From Gemmatimonadota bacterium (GTDB lineage Bacteria > Gemmatimonadota > Gemmatimonadetes > Gemmatimonadales > GWC2-71-9), in NCBI GenBank assembly GCA_016209985.1, contig JACQVB010000140.1:1-37938 (forward strand): a DNA stretch of 37,938 nucleotides, written 5' to 3'. How positions within the stretch are numbered: position 1 is the first letter of the stretch; every line of letters begins with the position of its first letter. This document shows, piece after piece, positions 13,904-22,613 of this stretch. The notes beneath the pieces are model-generated. The model saw only the letters and a program-made list of their open reading frames with translations. It did no database searches and was not told the DNA's origin. A program made the position numbers and the translations under genes.

Positions 13904-15648
13904 CCGGCCTGGCCGAGAAGACTCCCGGCGCGGTGTCGCGCGCGGTATTCCGTATCTGCCCGACGACCGGGCTTAAGGTGAACAGCCAGGCCGACGCACT
14001 GATCAAGGCGCACGCGGTCGTGGCGACCGTTTCTCTCCTGGTCGGGGGCATCGCGGCCATCGGGGTGCTGCTCACCCGCTGGCAAGCGGTCCATCTGCTC
14101 CCCGCGGAATGGTTCTACCGCATTCTGACTATTCACGGGATGAGCATGCTCATCTTCTTCATCATCTTCTTCGAAATGGCGGTGTTGTACTTCGCCAGCG
14201 CGGTGCTGCTCAACAGCCGGGTCGCGACGCCCAAGCTGGGCTGGGCGGCGTTCGGCCTGATGGTGCTGGGCGCGGTGATGACCGAAGTGGAGATGTGGCG
14301 CGGCAAGGCCGACGTGCTCTTCACCTCCTATGTGCCATTGCGGGCCAGCCCGGCGTACTACCTGGGCATCATCCTGTTCGCGGTGGGCGCGCTCGTCACC
14401 GTGTGCATCTTCTTCGGCACCCTGGTGGTGGCGCGGCGGGAGAAGACCTATCGGGGGTCGGTACCGCTGGTCACCTTCGGCGCCATGACCGCGGCCATCA
14501 TCGCGGTGATCACGCTGGGCCACGGCGCCGCGATCTATATCCCCACGTTCCTCTGGTCCATCGGCGTCATCGGCAACGTGGACCCCGAGATGTATCGAAT
14601 GGTGTGGTGGGCGCTGGGTCACTCCTCGCAGCAGATCAACGTGGCCGCCATGGTCTCGATCTGGTACCTGCTGGGCGCGTTGACCGTGGGCGCCGTAGTG
14701 CTGAACGAGAAAATCAGCCGCACCGCGTTCGTGCTCTACATTCTGTTTATCTCCATGGCCTCGGCCCACCACCTGCTGGTGGACCCTGGCTTCGGCCCCG
14801 CGTGGAAGGTGTGGAACACCAGCTACGCGATGTACCTCGCGGTGCTGGCCAGCATGGTCCACGGGTTCACGGTTCCCGCCGGCATGGAAGTGGGCCAGCG
14901 GCTCCGCGGGTTCGGCAAGGGTCTGTTTGAATGGTTGCGGAAGGCGCCATGGGGCGACCCCGGCTTCAGCTCGCTGGTCTTCTCCGTGGTGGTCTTCGGG
15001 TTTGTGGGCGGCATCACCGGCGTCACCTTCGGCACCGAGCAGATCAACATCATCGCGCACAACACGCTGCGGATTCCCGGACACTTCCATGCGACGGTGG
15101 TCTCCGGTACCGCGATGGCCTTCATGGGACTCACCTACTACGTGATTCCGTTGATCTTCCGCAAACAGGTGGCGTTCTGGCCGCTGGCGAAGATCCAGCC
15201 GTATCTCTTCGCCATCGGCATGCTGGTGTTCTCGATGGCGATGACGTTCGCCGGAACCTTCGGCGTGCCCCGGCGGCACTGGGATATCAGCTTCACCGAC
15301 GCGCCCTTCGACGTGCAGTTCAGTCCGGCGGTGGCACTCCTGATCGGCGTGATGGCCCTGGGAGGGCTGCTGGCCGCCGCCGGTGGTGGGATCTACATCC
15401 TGGTGACCGTCTGGTCGGTCTTCTTCGGCAAGCCGCTGGTGGCGGGTGCGGTGACCGGCGTGCCCCAGGGCATCAGCAGCCCGCCCCGGTATCTGCCGGA
15501 AACGGTCAAGACCATCGAAGATGAGAATCGGAGCGCCTGGGGCATGGCGCCGGGAACTATGGTGCTGGTGTTCGTGTTCCTCGCGGCCTTCGTCACCTAC
15601 TACTTCGTCAACTGGAAGCTGTTGGCGGCGCTGTGGCGAATTCACTAG
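13900..15648 (+). CDS. Heme-copper catalytic subunit I lacking the active-site Tyr; probable CuA-type NO reductase
   Basis: This 582-residue protein has about 13 membrane helices. All six metal-binding histidines are in place: His79 and His397 for the low-spin heme, His395 for the high-spin heme, and His241, His290 and His291 for the second metal. In oxidases His241 begins HPEVY, with the Tyr cross-linked to the His and needed for O2 splitting. Here the block reads HSSQQIN, so Tyr is replaced by Gln245. Loss of this Tyr in ba3-like enzymes is known from NO reductases such as the CuA-containing enzyme of Bacillus azotoformans and related sNOR/eNOR-type families. With CuA in subunit II and nirK nearby, NO reduction is the best reading. 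Database tools would probably label it cytochrome c oxidase subunit I. Confidence 0.85.
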   Translation: MTGLAEKTPGAVSRAVFRICPTTGLKVNSQADALIKAHAVVATVSLLVGGIAAIGVLLTRWQAVHLLPAEWFYRILTIHGMSMLIFFIIFFEMAVLYFASAVLLNSRVATPKLGWAAFGLMVLGAVMTEVEMWRGKADVLFTSYVPLRASPAYYLGIILFAVGALVTVCIFFGTLVVARREKTYRGSVPLVTFGAMTAAIIAVITLGHGAAIYIPTFLWSIGVIGNVDPEMYRMVWWALGHSSQQINVAAMVSIWYLLGALTVGAVVLNEKISRTAFVLYILFISMASAHHLLVDPGFGPAWKVWNTSYAMYLAVLASMVHGFTVPAGMEVGQRLRGFGKGLFEWLRKAPWGDPGFSSLVFSVVVFGFVGGITGVTFGTEQINIIAHNTLRIPGHFHATVVSGTAMAFMGLTYYVIPLIFRKQVAFWPLAKIQPYLFAIGMLVFSMAMTFAGTFGVPRRHWDISFTDAPFDVQFSPAVALLIGVMALGGLLAAAGGGIYILVTVWSVFFGKPLVAGAVTGVPQGISSPPRYLPETVKTIEDENRSAWGMAPGTMVLVFVFLAAFVTYYFVNWKLLAALWRIH

Positions 15649-16619
15649 CTCCCAGGCTGCAAACCCGCGAAACGGCGGCGGCGGCAGCCCTCGCCTTCAT
15701 CGTCGTCGTCACCGTCGCATGGTGGTCGCTGGCGCTGTGGCCGGTGGCCGGCGCAGTACCTCCCTGGCTCGCCACCACGCGGGCCTGGTGTTTCGGATCC
15801 CAGCCCAATGGCCTTCCCAGCCCGGTGGGCTGGATGCTGCTGATCGGCGAGCCGATCGCCATGATCATCGCTCTGATGATCATCGCCGGTGATGCCGTGC
15901 CGGCGGCCATCCGTGCAATAGCTTCCCATCGCGCGGGCAAGATCACTCTGGTCGCGATCGTGCTCCTCAAGGTTGGCGGCCTGTCGGCCGCCGCCGTGCG
16001 GATCGCCCACGTGCAGCAGGCGGAACGGGCCGCGGCCGAGCCCGATCCCAGGACCATGCCACCGGCGGAGCGGCTCGACCGGCTCGCGCCTCCGCTAGCC
16101 CTGATCGATCAGCACGGGGATGCCATCTCACTGGCGCGGTTCAGGGGCCGCGCGGTGCTGGTCGCCTTTGCCTACGCTCATTGTGAAACGGTGTGTCCGG
16201 TGGTGGTGCGGGAGACGCTTAAGGCGCAGGCAATCCTCAACTCAGGCGGTCGGGCAGGCGGGCAGGCGGGCAGCCTGACCGAAGGACGGCCTGACCTCCA
16301 GGCATCCGCCGGCCCGCCCGCCCGCCGGCCCGCCGTCGTTTTCATCACCCTCGACCCCTGGCGTGACACGCCGGGCCGCCTGTCATCCATTGCGGATAGC
16401 TGGAAGCTGGGGACCGACGCCTTCGTCGCCAGCGGTGCGGTGCCCGACGTGGAACAGGTGCTCGATTCGTGGAACGTGGCCCGGACCCGCGACCCGGGGA
16501 CCGGACAGCTCACGCATGCGACACCCGTCTACCTGATCGCGCCCGACGGCCGGGTGGCATACCTGGTATCGCCCTTCGCCGATGCGATCGTCCGTGCGGC
16601 ACGGGAGCTCGACTCATGA
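15633..16619 (+). CDS. SCO1/SenC-type copper chaperone with an N-terminal membrane domain
   Basis: This 328-residue protein starts at GTG 15633, inside the end of subunit I. Residues 10-135 form three membrane helices, an unusual addition to SCO proteins. Residues 150-328 are a thioredoxin-fold SCO domain with the copper-binding CETVC motif (about residue 184) and the distal His in LTHATPVY. SCO proteins load copper into CuA, which fits the subunit II next door. Between the CXXXC helix and the VVFITLDPW strand lies a stretch of about 30 residues (GGRAGGQAGSLTEGRP...) encoded by an inverted GC-rich tandem repeat (16246-16335). The stop overlaps the Rrf2 gene by ATGA. Confidence 0.85.
   Translation: MANSLAPRLQTRETAAAAALAFIVVVTVAWWSLALWPVAGAVPPWLATTRAWCFGSQPNGLPSPVGWMLLIGEPIAMIIALMIIAGDAVPAAIRAIASHRAGKITLVAIVLLKVGGLSAAAVRIAHVQQAERAAAEPDPRTMPPAERLDRLAPPLALIDQHGDAISLARFRGRAVLVAFAYAHCETVCPVVVRETLKAQAILNSGGRAGGQAGSLTEGRPDLQASAGPPARRPAVVFITLDPWRDTPGRLSSIADSWKLGTDAFVASGAVPDVEQVLDSWNVARTRDPGTGQLTHATPVYLIAPDGRVAYLVSPFADAIVRAARELDS
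16246..16335. repeat. Inverted tandem-repeat insertion inside the SCO gene
   Basis: The left arm holds three tandem CGGGCAGG-like units (16246-16275), and the right arm holds the complementary GCCCGCC units (16307-16335). The design is the same as the intergenic hairpins elsewhere in the window, but here it stays in frame within a coding region and adds a loop to the protein. Confidence 0.6.
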
Positions 16620-17014
16620 TCCTCTCCCAGACCGCCGAACACGCTTTGCGCGCCGTACTGTACCTCGCCCAGCACGAGGAAGAGCTGGTCCGGGTGGGGG
16701 ATATCGCCGAGGCGCTCCGCATTCCGCGGAATTACCTGTCGAAGATCCTCCACCTGCTGGCCCGCGAAGGGGTCCTGGCATCGACCAGGGGGAAGGCCGG
16801 CGGCTTCCGCCTGGCGGTTCCGGCCGCACGGCTGCCGCTCATCTCGGTGCTGGAGCACTTCGACCGGTTCGACGAACGGCGCCAGTGTCTACTCGGCCGC
16901 CCGACGTGTAATGATCGCACCGCCTGCGCGGCTCATTCCAAGTGGAAAGGGACCGCGGAGCAGGTCGCCGGATTCTTCCGTGACACCACGGTTTCCGACC
17001 TCCTTTATCCCTAA
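16616..17014 (+). CDS. Rrf2-family regulator, NsrR-like
   Basis: This 132-residue protein has an N-terminal winged helix (about residues 1-65, with IPRNYLSKILHLLAREGVL) and three cysteines, Cys91, Cys98 and Cys104 (CLLGRPTC, NDRTAC). That is the arrangement that holds an Fe-S cluster in NsrR and IscR. NsrR senses NO through this cluster and represses NO-detoxifying genes. As the last gene of the probable NO reductase operon it is the natural candidate to control the 32-base repeats at 12946 and 13042. It starts at ATG 16616, overlapping the SCO stop. Confidence 0.85.
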   Translation: MILSQTAEHALRAVLYLAQHEEELVRVGDIAEALRIPRNYLSKILHLLAREGVLASTRGKAGGFRLAVPAARLPLISVLEHFDRFDERRQCLLGRPTCNDRTACAAHSKWKGTAEQVAGFFRDTTVSDLLYP

Positions 17015-17129
17015 AAGTCGCTTCACGACCATCTCACAGGCCCATCATGGCGCCCCCGGTTCCTTTAAGTTCGCGGCCATCGTCCGCTTCAGGGCTTTGC
17101 TAGGGGCTCAAACAGGGGGAGTGGTAGCT

Positions 17130-18380
17130 ATGCGTGTAACGAATTTCGGCGCTTCCGCGCTGTTCGTAGCGCTCGGTCTCACGGCCATTACCCCTTCGGC
17201 CGGGATGGCCTCCGCGCCGTACCGCGCCGGGTGCTTATGCGCCGCGGTCGGCGGCTCCGCATCGGTCTCGACATTCCTCCCGTCATGGAACGAGCCTGCG
17301 CTTCCCGGGTTGCGCGCATTCCCCGGTCCCGTGCCAGCCGTTCGCTCCAAGCTCTACGTGGCCAACGAGCTGGAAGGAAGCCTGACGGTCATCGACGCCT
17401 CGACCAACCAGGCCATTCGTCGCCTGGCCTTCTCCTACAAAGTGCCCAACTCCCCTTACGAGATGGTGTTCACCCCTCGTGGCGTGGTCGTCGCGCCTGA
17501 TGGCAAGTCCGTCTGGGTGACGGCGCCAATTCCGCAGTCCGACTGCGCGGGCGGCGAAGGCTTGTGTGACGGCCCGGCCATCCCCCCCGGGGCAATGGAA
17601 GAGATGGTGGTTATCGATCCCACCGCCGACACCATTCTCGCGCGCATTTCGGTGCCGAGTCTCGACGGCACCGGCGTGCACCTCTCGAGTGTCGTGATCG
17701 ACAAGGATTCGCGCTTCGCCTACATCGCGGCCAACGGTGCCAGCCAGATCGTACGGGTGGATGTTCAGACCCGGACGCTGGCCGGCCGAGTCGACCTCGG
17801 CGCCAACCGCGATCCGCAATCCATCCAGATCTGTGACGACAAGCTGGTGATCGCCAACGGCGCCGGGCAGAGCCTGTCCGTGGTGGAAATGTCCCGCGGT
17901 ACCGCCGAAGAAGTCCCCCTGGGCGGCGTCGCGATCCAGGCAGTGTGCAGCAACGATGCACGCTTCGTCTATGCTACCGTGTACGACAAGAAAGAAGAGG
18001 TCCGCTACGCGTTCGCGACCGGCGCGATCACGCACCTGCCGTTGCCTGCTGAAGCGGTGGGTCCGAGCCAGCTCGCGCTGTCCACCGACAACAAGAAGCT
18101 CTACGTACTGGACCAGGGCACGCTGATGGGTCGCGCGCTCAGCGATAAGATGTTCGAGCTGGATCCGCAGACCGGCGCCGCCAAGGCGACCATTACGGTG
18201 GGACGCAGCCCGCGCGGCCTGGTGCTGAGCGAGGACGGCAAGCTGGCCTATACCGCCAATCTGTATGACGGCAACATCTCGGTGGTGGATCTCGCCACCC
18301 GCAAGGTGGTGGCGTCGGTGGTGACCGGCACTGCTCCCCATGGAATCGGGGTCTGGCAGGCAGGCGCGTTGGTGCAGTAA
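17130..18380 (+). CDS. Secreted YncE-like beta-propeller protein
   Basis: This 416-residue protein has a signal peptide (MRVTNFGASALFVALGLTAI..., cleaved near residue 26-30). It is followed by seven or so propeller blades with the typical LYVANELEGSLTVIDASTNQ, FAYIAANGASQIVRVDV and LAYTANLYDGNISVVDLATRK repeats. Family members act in the periplasm; related propellers include NirF and the d1 domain of nitrite reductase, but heme d1 residues are not evident. It follows the Rrf2 gene by 115 bases and ends at a strong hairpin. An electron-transfer or copper-related accessory role is only inference. Confidence 0.75.
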   Translation: MRVTNFGASALFVALGLTAITPSAGMASAPYRAGCLCAAVGGSASVSTFLPSWNEPALPGLRAFPGPVPAVRSKLYVANELEGSLTVIDASTNQAIRRLAFSYKVPNSPYEMVFTPRGVVVAPDGKSVWVTAPIPQSDCAGGEGLCDGPAIPPGAMEEMVVIDPTADTILARISVPSLDGTGVHLSSVVIDKDSRFAYIAANGASQIVRVDVQTRTLAGRVDLGANRDPQSIQICDDKLVIANGAGQSLSVVEMSRGTAEEVPLGGVAIQAVCSNDARFVYATVYDKKEEVRYAFATGAITHLPLPAEAVGPSQLALSTDNKKLYVLDQGTLMGRALSDKMFELDPQTGAAKATITVGRSPRGLVLSEDGKLAYTANLYDGNISVVDLATRKVVASVVTGTAPHGIGVWQAGALVQ

Positions 18381-18456
18381 CCTCACCTCTGTCCCCTCTC
18401 CCCTTCGCTCCGCTCAGGGCGGCGCCTTACGGGAGAGGGGGACGGCAGAGCAGAGG
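18381..18456. terminator. Long imperfect hairpin between convergent genes
   Basis: The left arm from 18381 (CCTCACCTCTGTCCCCTCTC) pairs with the right arm ending at 18456 (GGGAGAGGGGGACGG...AGAGG), followed by GTTTTTGA. It begins at the propeller gene's stop and lies before the convergent radical SAM gene's stop. The CCTCACC-CTGTCCCCTCTCC unit recurs at 24080 and 24470. Confidence 0.65.
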
Positions 18457-18521
18457 CAAAGCGTTTTTGAGTAGATCTTCACTTCGTTTTCAACGCGTCA
18501 CTGCAATCTCTCGTCCCCCCT

Positions 18522-19625
18522 CTACACGGCAGCCGGCACCTTGGGCTTGTACGGGCACAGCGGATCGCTTTCCAGGTAGTCTCCCGTTGCCGCGTACGCC
18601 CGCGCCCGCGAGCCGCCGCAGACCGACGCGAACTCGCACCAGCCGCACTTGCCCCGGAGCTGTCCCAGGTCCCGAAGCTGCATGAACACGGGATGCGATT
18701 GATAGAGATCGACGATGCTCGTTTCCCGCACGTTACCGGCGACCACGGGCAGGAAGCCCGAGGGGTAGACCTCACCGGTATGGGACACGAACATCACGCC
18801 GTTGCCGTCGCGAATGCCGAATCCCCGCCCGTTGGGCGTGCGCATGATGGCCGCGTCATCCATGCCCTGCCGGCGCATCTGCTTTACCGCCACCCGGCGG
18901 TAGTGCATGGCCTCGGTGGTCTTGATCGCGTAGGGGACTCGCAGCGAAAGATCGCAGAGCCAGCGGAAGAGCTTCTCCGATTCAACCGGAGTGATCTCGG
19001 TGAGACCCGCCCGTCCCCGCCCCACCGTAATGAGGAAGAAGAGACTCCAGCGGGTGATCCCCAACTCGGTCAGCTGCTCCGCCAGTCCCGGGAGGTCCGC
19101 CATGGTCTCCTTGGTCACCAGCGTGTTGATCTGCAGTGGGAAGCCCTCTTCGCGAATCCAGCGGGCGGCGCGCATCGTCTGATCGAAACAACCCCGCACG
19201 CCGCGGAACGCATCGTGACGCTCGGCCGTGGCGCCGTCGAAGCTCAGCGAGAACCCATCGACCCCCGCCTGATTCAGGGCCTGGATCGCTTCCCGCGTAA
19301 TCAAGGGCGTGCCGCTGGGCGCCAAGGATACCCCGAAACCCAGCTGCCGCGCCTCGAGAATGAGTGGCAACAGATCGCGCCGCTTGAACGGGTCCCCTCC
19401 GGTAAAGACGAAGTGCGGGAGGGGCGCTCCGAACGCCACCGCGTCGCGCAGCATGGCGCGCCCCTGCTCCTCGGTCAGCTCGAGGGGACTCCGGCGGGGT
19501 ATCGCTTCGGCCCGGCAATGGCGGCACGCGAGGTCGCATGCCCGGGTCATTTCCCAATAGATCAGCATGGGCGCCCGGGCGAATACGAACGAGTGATCTT
19601 CCAGCGGCTGCGTTGCGGTCAACAT
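18522..19625 (-). CDS. Radical SAM/SPASM protein, AhbD/NirJ-like
   Basis: This 367-residue protein has the radical SAM cluster motif C30-x3-C-x2-C37 (CDLACRHC), the FTGGDP glycine-rich block, and a C-terminal auxiliary-cluster region CGWCEFASVCGGSRARAYA...TGD...DPLC, typical of AhbD and NirJ. Those enzymes make heme by the siroheme route (AhbD) or heme d1 (NirJ). Since the nitrite reductase here is the copper type, heme d1 is not required for it, so the substrate is open. ATG 19625 is chosen because GAGGAA precedes it; the frame also has TTG 19637. It lies 81 bases after nirK on the same strand. Confidence 0.8.
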   Translation of the reverse strand: MLTATQPLEDHSFVFARAPMLIYWEMTRACDLACRHCRAEAIPRRSPLELTEEQGRAMLRDAVAFGAPLPHFVFTGGDPFKRRDLLPLILEARQLGFGVSLAPSGTPLITREAIQALNQAGVDGFSLSFDGATAERHDAFRGVRGCFDQTMRAARWIREEGFPLQINTLVTKETMADLPGLAEQLTELGITRWSLFFLITVGRGRAGLTEITPVESEKLFRWLCDLSLRVPYAIKTTEAMHYRRVAVKQMRRQGMDDAAIMRTPNGRGFGIRDGNGVMFVSHTGEVYPSGFLPVVAGNVRETSIVDLYQSHPVFMQLRDLGQLRGKCGWCEFASVCGGSRARAYAATGDYLESDPLCPYKPKVPAAV

Positions 19626-19706
19626 CTGTTTCCTCAATCGAAATGACGTCTCATATACGCCATTGCCGAGGCAATTCGGGGTGAAGCAATTATGGATATT
19701 TCTTCA

Positions 19707-21143
19707 TTAATGGCCTGCGGCGGGCGCCTGCTCCGGGGCCGGCAGTTTGCGCGCCGCCGCGACATCGGCAGGTGTCACGTCATGCCCGGCGTTTTTCCAC
19801 TGGCTGTAGATGTAGGTCAGAGCACTGGCGACGTCCGGGTCCTCGAGCCGCAATGCCGGCATGACATTGTTGAACTTCGCCCCGTTCACCGTCACCTCAC
19901 CCGAGAGCCCGTGCAACACGACCCCGATGGCGCGCTGCTTGTCGGCGTTCAGGAAATCCGAGCCGGCGAGCGGCGGGAACACGTTGGCCAATCCCTGCCC
20001 CTCCGCCTGGTGGCAGGCCGCGCAGTTCTGCTGGAAGACCCTGCGGCCGGCCTCGACCCGCTGCTGTTTCGTCTGCGCCGGGGGAGCCGCGCGCCGGGGC
20101 GTCGCGACGACCTGCACGGCGCCGCCTTCCGGCTGGTAGACGTGCTCCATGAGCTTGCCGGAGTAGATCGCAACGTTGGTCGGGCCATCCGCCTTGATCT
20201 GCGCCAGCGCACCCTTGTTGAAGGCGCGGAAAATCGAGTGGTCCACCAGCAGATAAGTCCCCGGGACGTCCAGCTTGAACTCGGCGATCGCCGAGCCACC
20301 GGCGGGGATGAGCGTGGTTTGGAGATTGGTTTCGATATCGAAGCTGCCCTCGGCGTACACCCGGTCGAAGATCTCGCCGATCACGTGGAATGACGACACC
20401 AGGTTGGGACCGCCGTTTCCCACGAACAGCCGGATGGTCTCCCCCACATTGCCCTTCATCGCGTGGTCGCCCATCAGCGCGCCTACCGCACCGTTGAAGA
20501 CCACGTAATCGGCCTGCTCCCGCAGGGCCTTTTCCATACTGAAGCCCTGGTGACCCGTCTCTCCGAACCCGCCTGCTGTATAGAACTCACTCTGCATCAC
20601 GTAGTACTCACGATCGACCTTGGGCAGCCCGCCTTCGGGCTCTACCAGGATCAGGCCGTACATCCCGTTCGCCACGTGCATCCCCACCGGCGCGGTGGCG
20701 CAGTGGTACACGTACAAACCGGGATTCAGCGCCTTGAACGCGAAGACCGAGGTTTGACCCGGCGCCGTCACCGATGCGGCCGCTCCGCCGCCAGGCCCGG
20801 TGACGCCATGCAGGTCGATGTTGTGGGGAAACCGGCTCTCGGGGTGATTGCCCAGGTGCATCTCGACGTAATCGCCTACGCGAACCCGGATGAACTTGCC
20901 CGGCACCTGGCCACCGAAAGTCCAGAAGGTGTAGTCGACTCCGTCCGCCAGGCGGGTGGTGACTTCCTTGGTCTCGAGATGCACGATGACTTTGGTCGGG
21001 TGATCGCGGGTGATGGGCGGGGGAACGTTAGGCGCGTCGGTCAGAACCGCCGTCTCTTCGCCTTGAATTTCAGGCCCGGCCTGTGCAAAACAGAGTGCGG
21101 GCAGCGAAAATATGCAGAGCGCTAAAACGAAACGTGCTGGCAT
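19707..21143 (-). CDS. nirK: Copper nitrite reductase fused to cytochrome c
   Basis: This 478-residue periplasmic enzyme reduces nitrite to NO. After a signal peptide (cleaved near ALCFA) come two cupredoxin domains. Type 1 copper ligands are His107, Cys148, His156 and Met161; type 2 ligands are His112, His147 and His302; the catalytic pair is Asp110 and His253. Residues 360-450 form a C-terminal cytochrome c with C374-A-A-C377-H378 and a VMPAL axial Met, so an electron donor is built in. ATG 21143 follows GAGGA; a TTG ten codons upstream is less likely. It is 60 bases downstream of the porin gene, probably in one operon with it and the radical SAM gene. Confidence 0.95.
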   Translation of the reverse strand: MPARFVLALCIFSLPALCFAQAGPEIQGEETAVLTDAPNVPPPITRDHPTKVIVHLETKEVTTRLADGVDYTFWTFGGQVPGKFIRVRVGDYVEMHLGNHPESRFPHNIDLHGVTGPGGGAAASVTAPGQTSVFAFKALNPGLYVYHCATAPVGMHVANGMYGLILVEPEGGLPKVDREYYVMQSEFYTAGGFGETGHQGFSMEKALREQADYVVFNGAVGALMGDHAMKGNVGETIRLFVGNGGPNLVSSFHVIGEIFDRVYAEGSFDIETNLQTTLIPAGGSAIAEFKLDVPGTYLLVDHSIFRAFNKGALAQIKADGPTNVAIYSGKLMEHVYQPEGGAVQVVATPRRAAPPAQTKQQRVEAGRRVFQQNCAACHQAEGQGLANVFPPLAGSDFLNADKQRAIGVVLHGLSGEVTVNGAKFNNVMPALRLEDPDVASALTYIYSQWKNAGHDVTPADVAAARKLPAPEQAPAAGH

Positions 21144-21203
21144 CGTATCCTCACTAGAGTTGTACCGTTGCAAACCTTCAACCCCTTGTAACCACTCTAA
21201 GCG

Positions 21204-22526
21204 CTAGTACGACAGCGTGACCGAGCCATACGCGAATTCTATCGGTCGCGCGGCGCCGGTCTGTCGAATGAATCCTCCCGGCCAACACCGGCTATACCCC
21301 GTCGTAATCGAAACGTGCGGGCCGGCGCGATAGGTCGCCAGGAGATCCAGCTCGGTGCCGACCGCCCTACTCACCGCGGTGCCCGGCGCCCGTTCCACGC
21401 TTCCCGACGCGTTGTAGAGCGCGTCGCCGGCGCTGGCCCGGGTGAACCGTGAGACCGTCCCATCGATCGTGAGCGTGGGCGCCGGCTTCAGCGCCACACC
21501 CGCGTTGGGCGCCACGACATTCTGCCGGCCCACTACGTCGATGAAACCGAGAAAGGCGTGGCCGAGCGGGAAAAGCTGGTTGAAGGTCCCAACGTTGCCA
21601 CCCGGCGCCGCATCCCCGCCGGCGTAGTCGAGTCCCGCATGAAAGCGCGGTGCACCCGGCACTCCTTTGGGCAGATACGCCAGATCGGCCGCGAACATTC
21701 CAGCCGCGATGTTGCCTGCGCCCAGTGTGCCAAGTTGATAGGCGGCCTCGAGATCGTATTCGACGTGGCCGCCCGCCCGGTTACCAAAGAGACGCGCGCC
21801 CAAGGTGTGGCGGTTTTCTCTTCCAGTGGTCCCGTTGACCGTCGCGGCCGCGCGACGAAACCCGAACCAGTAGAGATCCAGCGCCGGAATCACTCCCGGC
21901 TTTTTCTGGACGTAGAGGCCATAGAGATCGACGTCGCCGTCCCACCGGTTGAAATCCGATTTGAGGATGCGAACCGGGTGGGTGAAGAACCCGTCGAGGG
22001 TCCAGCGCGTGTCGCTGAGCGTCAACCGGACTCCCTCGAAGGAGCGGAGGGTATTGCTCCAGTCGAGGGGGCTCACCAGCCGCTGTCTTCCGAACAACAG
22101 CTCCTGCCGGCCGACCCGAGCCGCGAGCGGGCGGGCTTTGCCCTCCAGCGAAAACTCGACGTAACCCTGCTGCAGGTCGGCGTCGTCGGCGTCGGAGGTA
22201 CGCCGCCCGCCGGGGAGGTTGCGGTCGGTGAGCGCGGCACCCTTCCCCTGCACGAAGAGCCGCAGATGACGGCCGGCGTGCAGATCGGCGCTGGCCAGCA
22301 GGCGACCGAGCACGAACGCGTCGTTGGGATCGGCGGGAGCGCCGAAGCCGAAGTTCCGCCAACCTTCTCCCCGCACCCGCACCTGCCCGCCGAGCGCGAG
22401 CCAGACCGAACCGTTGCCGTTCAGTTCGATGTGTTTGAGCGGGGGCCGGGCCGGGGCGGGTTGCTGTGCTTGGAGGGGCGCGGCCAGCGCGAGGGCAGCC
22501 AGCACACGCGCTAGGAAGGGTTTCAT
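21204..22526 (-). CDS. Alginate-export-family outer-membrane porin
   Basis: The protein has 440 residues from ATG 22526 with a signal peptide ending LQAQ. The rest is an outer-membrane beta barrel of the alginate_exp type, with regularly spaced strands, ARVGRQELLFGRQRLVSPLDWSNTLRSFEGVRLT in the middle, and a final FAYGSVTLSY strand. Such porins let small anions through the outer membrane; position ahead of nirK suggests nitrite or another anion. The in-frame ATGs at 22553 and 22550 fall in or beside the operator (22546-22567), which favours the later start. It is the first gene of the porin-nirK-radical SAM unit. Confidence 0.8.
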   Translation of the reverse strand: MKPFLARVLAALALAAPLQAQQPAPARPPLKHIELNGNGSVWLALGGQVRVRGEGWRNFGFGAPADPNDAFVLGRLLASADLHAGRHLRLFVQGKGAALTDRNLPGGRRTSDADDADLQQGYVEFSLEGKARPLAARVGRQELLFGRQRLVSPLDWSNTLRSFEGVRLTLSDTRWTLDGFFTHPVRILKSDFNRWDGDVDLYGLYVQKKPGVIPALDLYWFGFRRAAATVNGTTGRENRHTLGARLFGNRAGGHVEYDLEAAYQLGTLGAGNIAAGMFAADLAYLPKGVPGAPRFHAGLDYAGGDAAPGGNVGTFNQLFPLGHAFLGFIDVVGRQNVVAPNAGVALKPAPTLTIDGTVSRFTRASAGDALYNASGSVERAPGTAVSRAVGTELDLLATYRAGPHVSITTGYSRCWPGGFIRQTGAARPIEFAYGSVTLSY

Positions 22527-22545
22527 GACCCGTGAATCAACAATC

Positions 22546-22567
22546 TTCATCATGATGATATGATCAA
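22546..22567. promoter_or_regulatory. Second copy of the TTGATCAT-N6-ATGATCAA operator
   Basis: TTCATCAT-GATGAT-ATGATCAA differs at one arm base from the site at 5311-5332. It lies 20 bases upstream of the chosen porin start. An ATGAAAA/TTTTCAT inverted repeat (22578-22603) lies between it and the stop of the hemerythrin gene and could terminate that transcript. Confidence 0.55.
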
Positions 22568-22613
22568 AATCGGGATTATGAAAACTTTCGGAAGGATTTT
22601 CATCGGGGAGACT

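Noticed and set aside
13900-15648. Ordinary cytochrome c oxidase subunit I
   Set aside because: All metal ligands fit, but the HPEVY Tyr is replaced by Gln, so O2 reduction is not the best reading.
13900-15648. NO dismutase or qNOR
   Set aside because: Those are quinol-type NorB relatives with a fused N-terminal extension and no CuA subunit; here a ba3-like subunit I pairs with a CuA protein.
19707-21143. cd1-type nitrite reductase suggested by the neighbouring NirJ-like gene and a beta-propeller protein
   Set aside because: The enzyme has clear type 1 and type 2 copper ligands and no d1 propeller; the propeller protein at 17130 lacks a cytochrome c domain.
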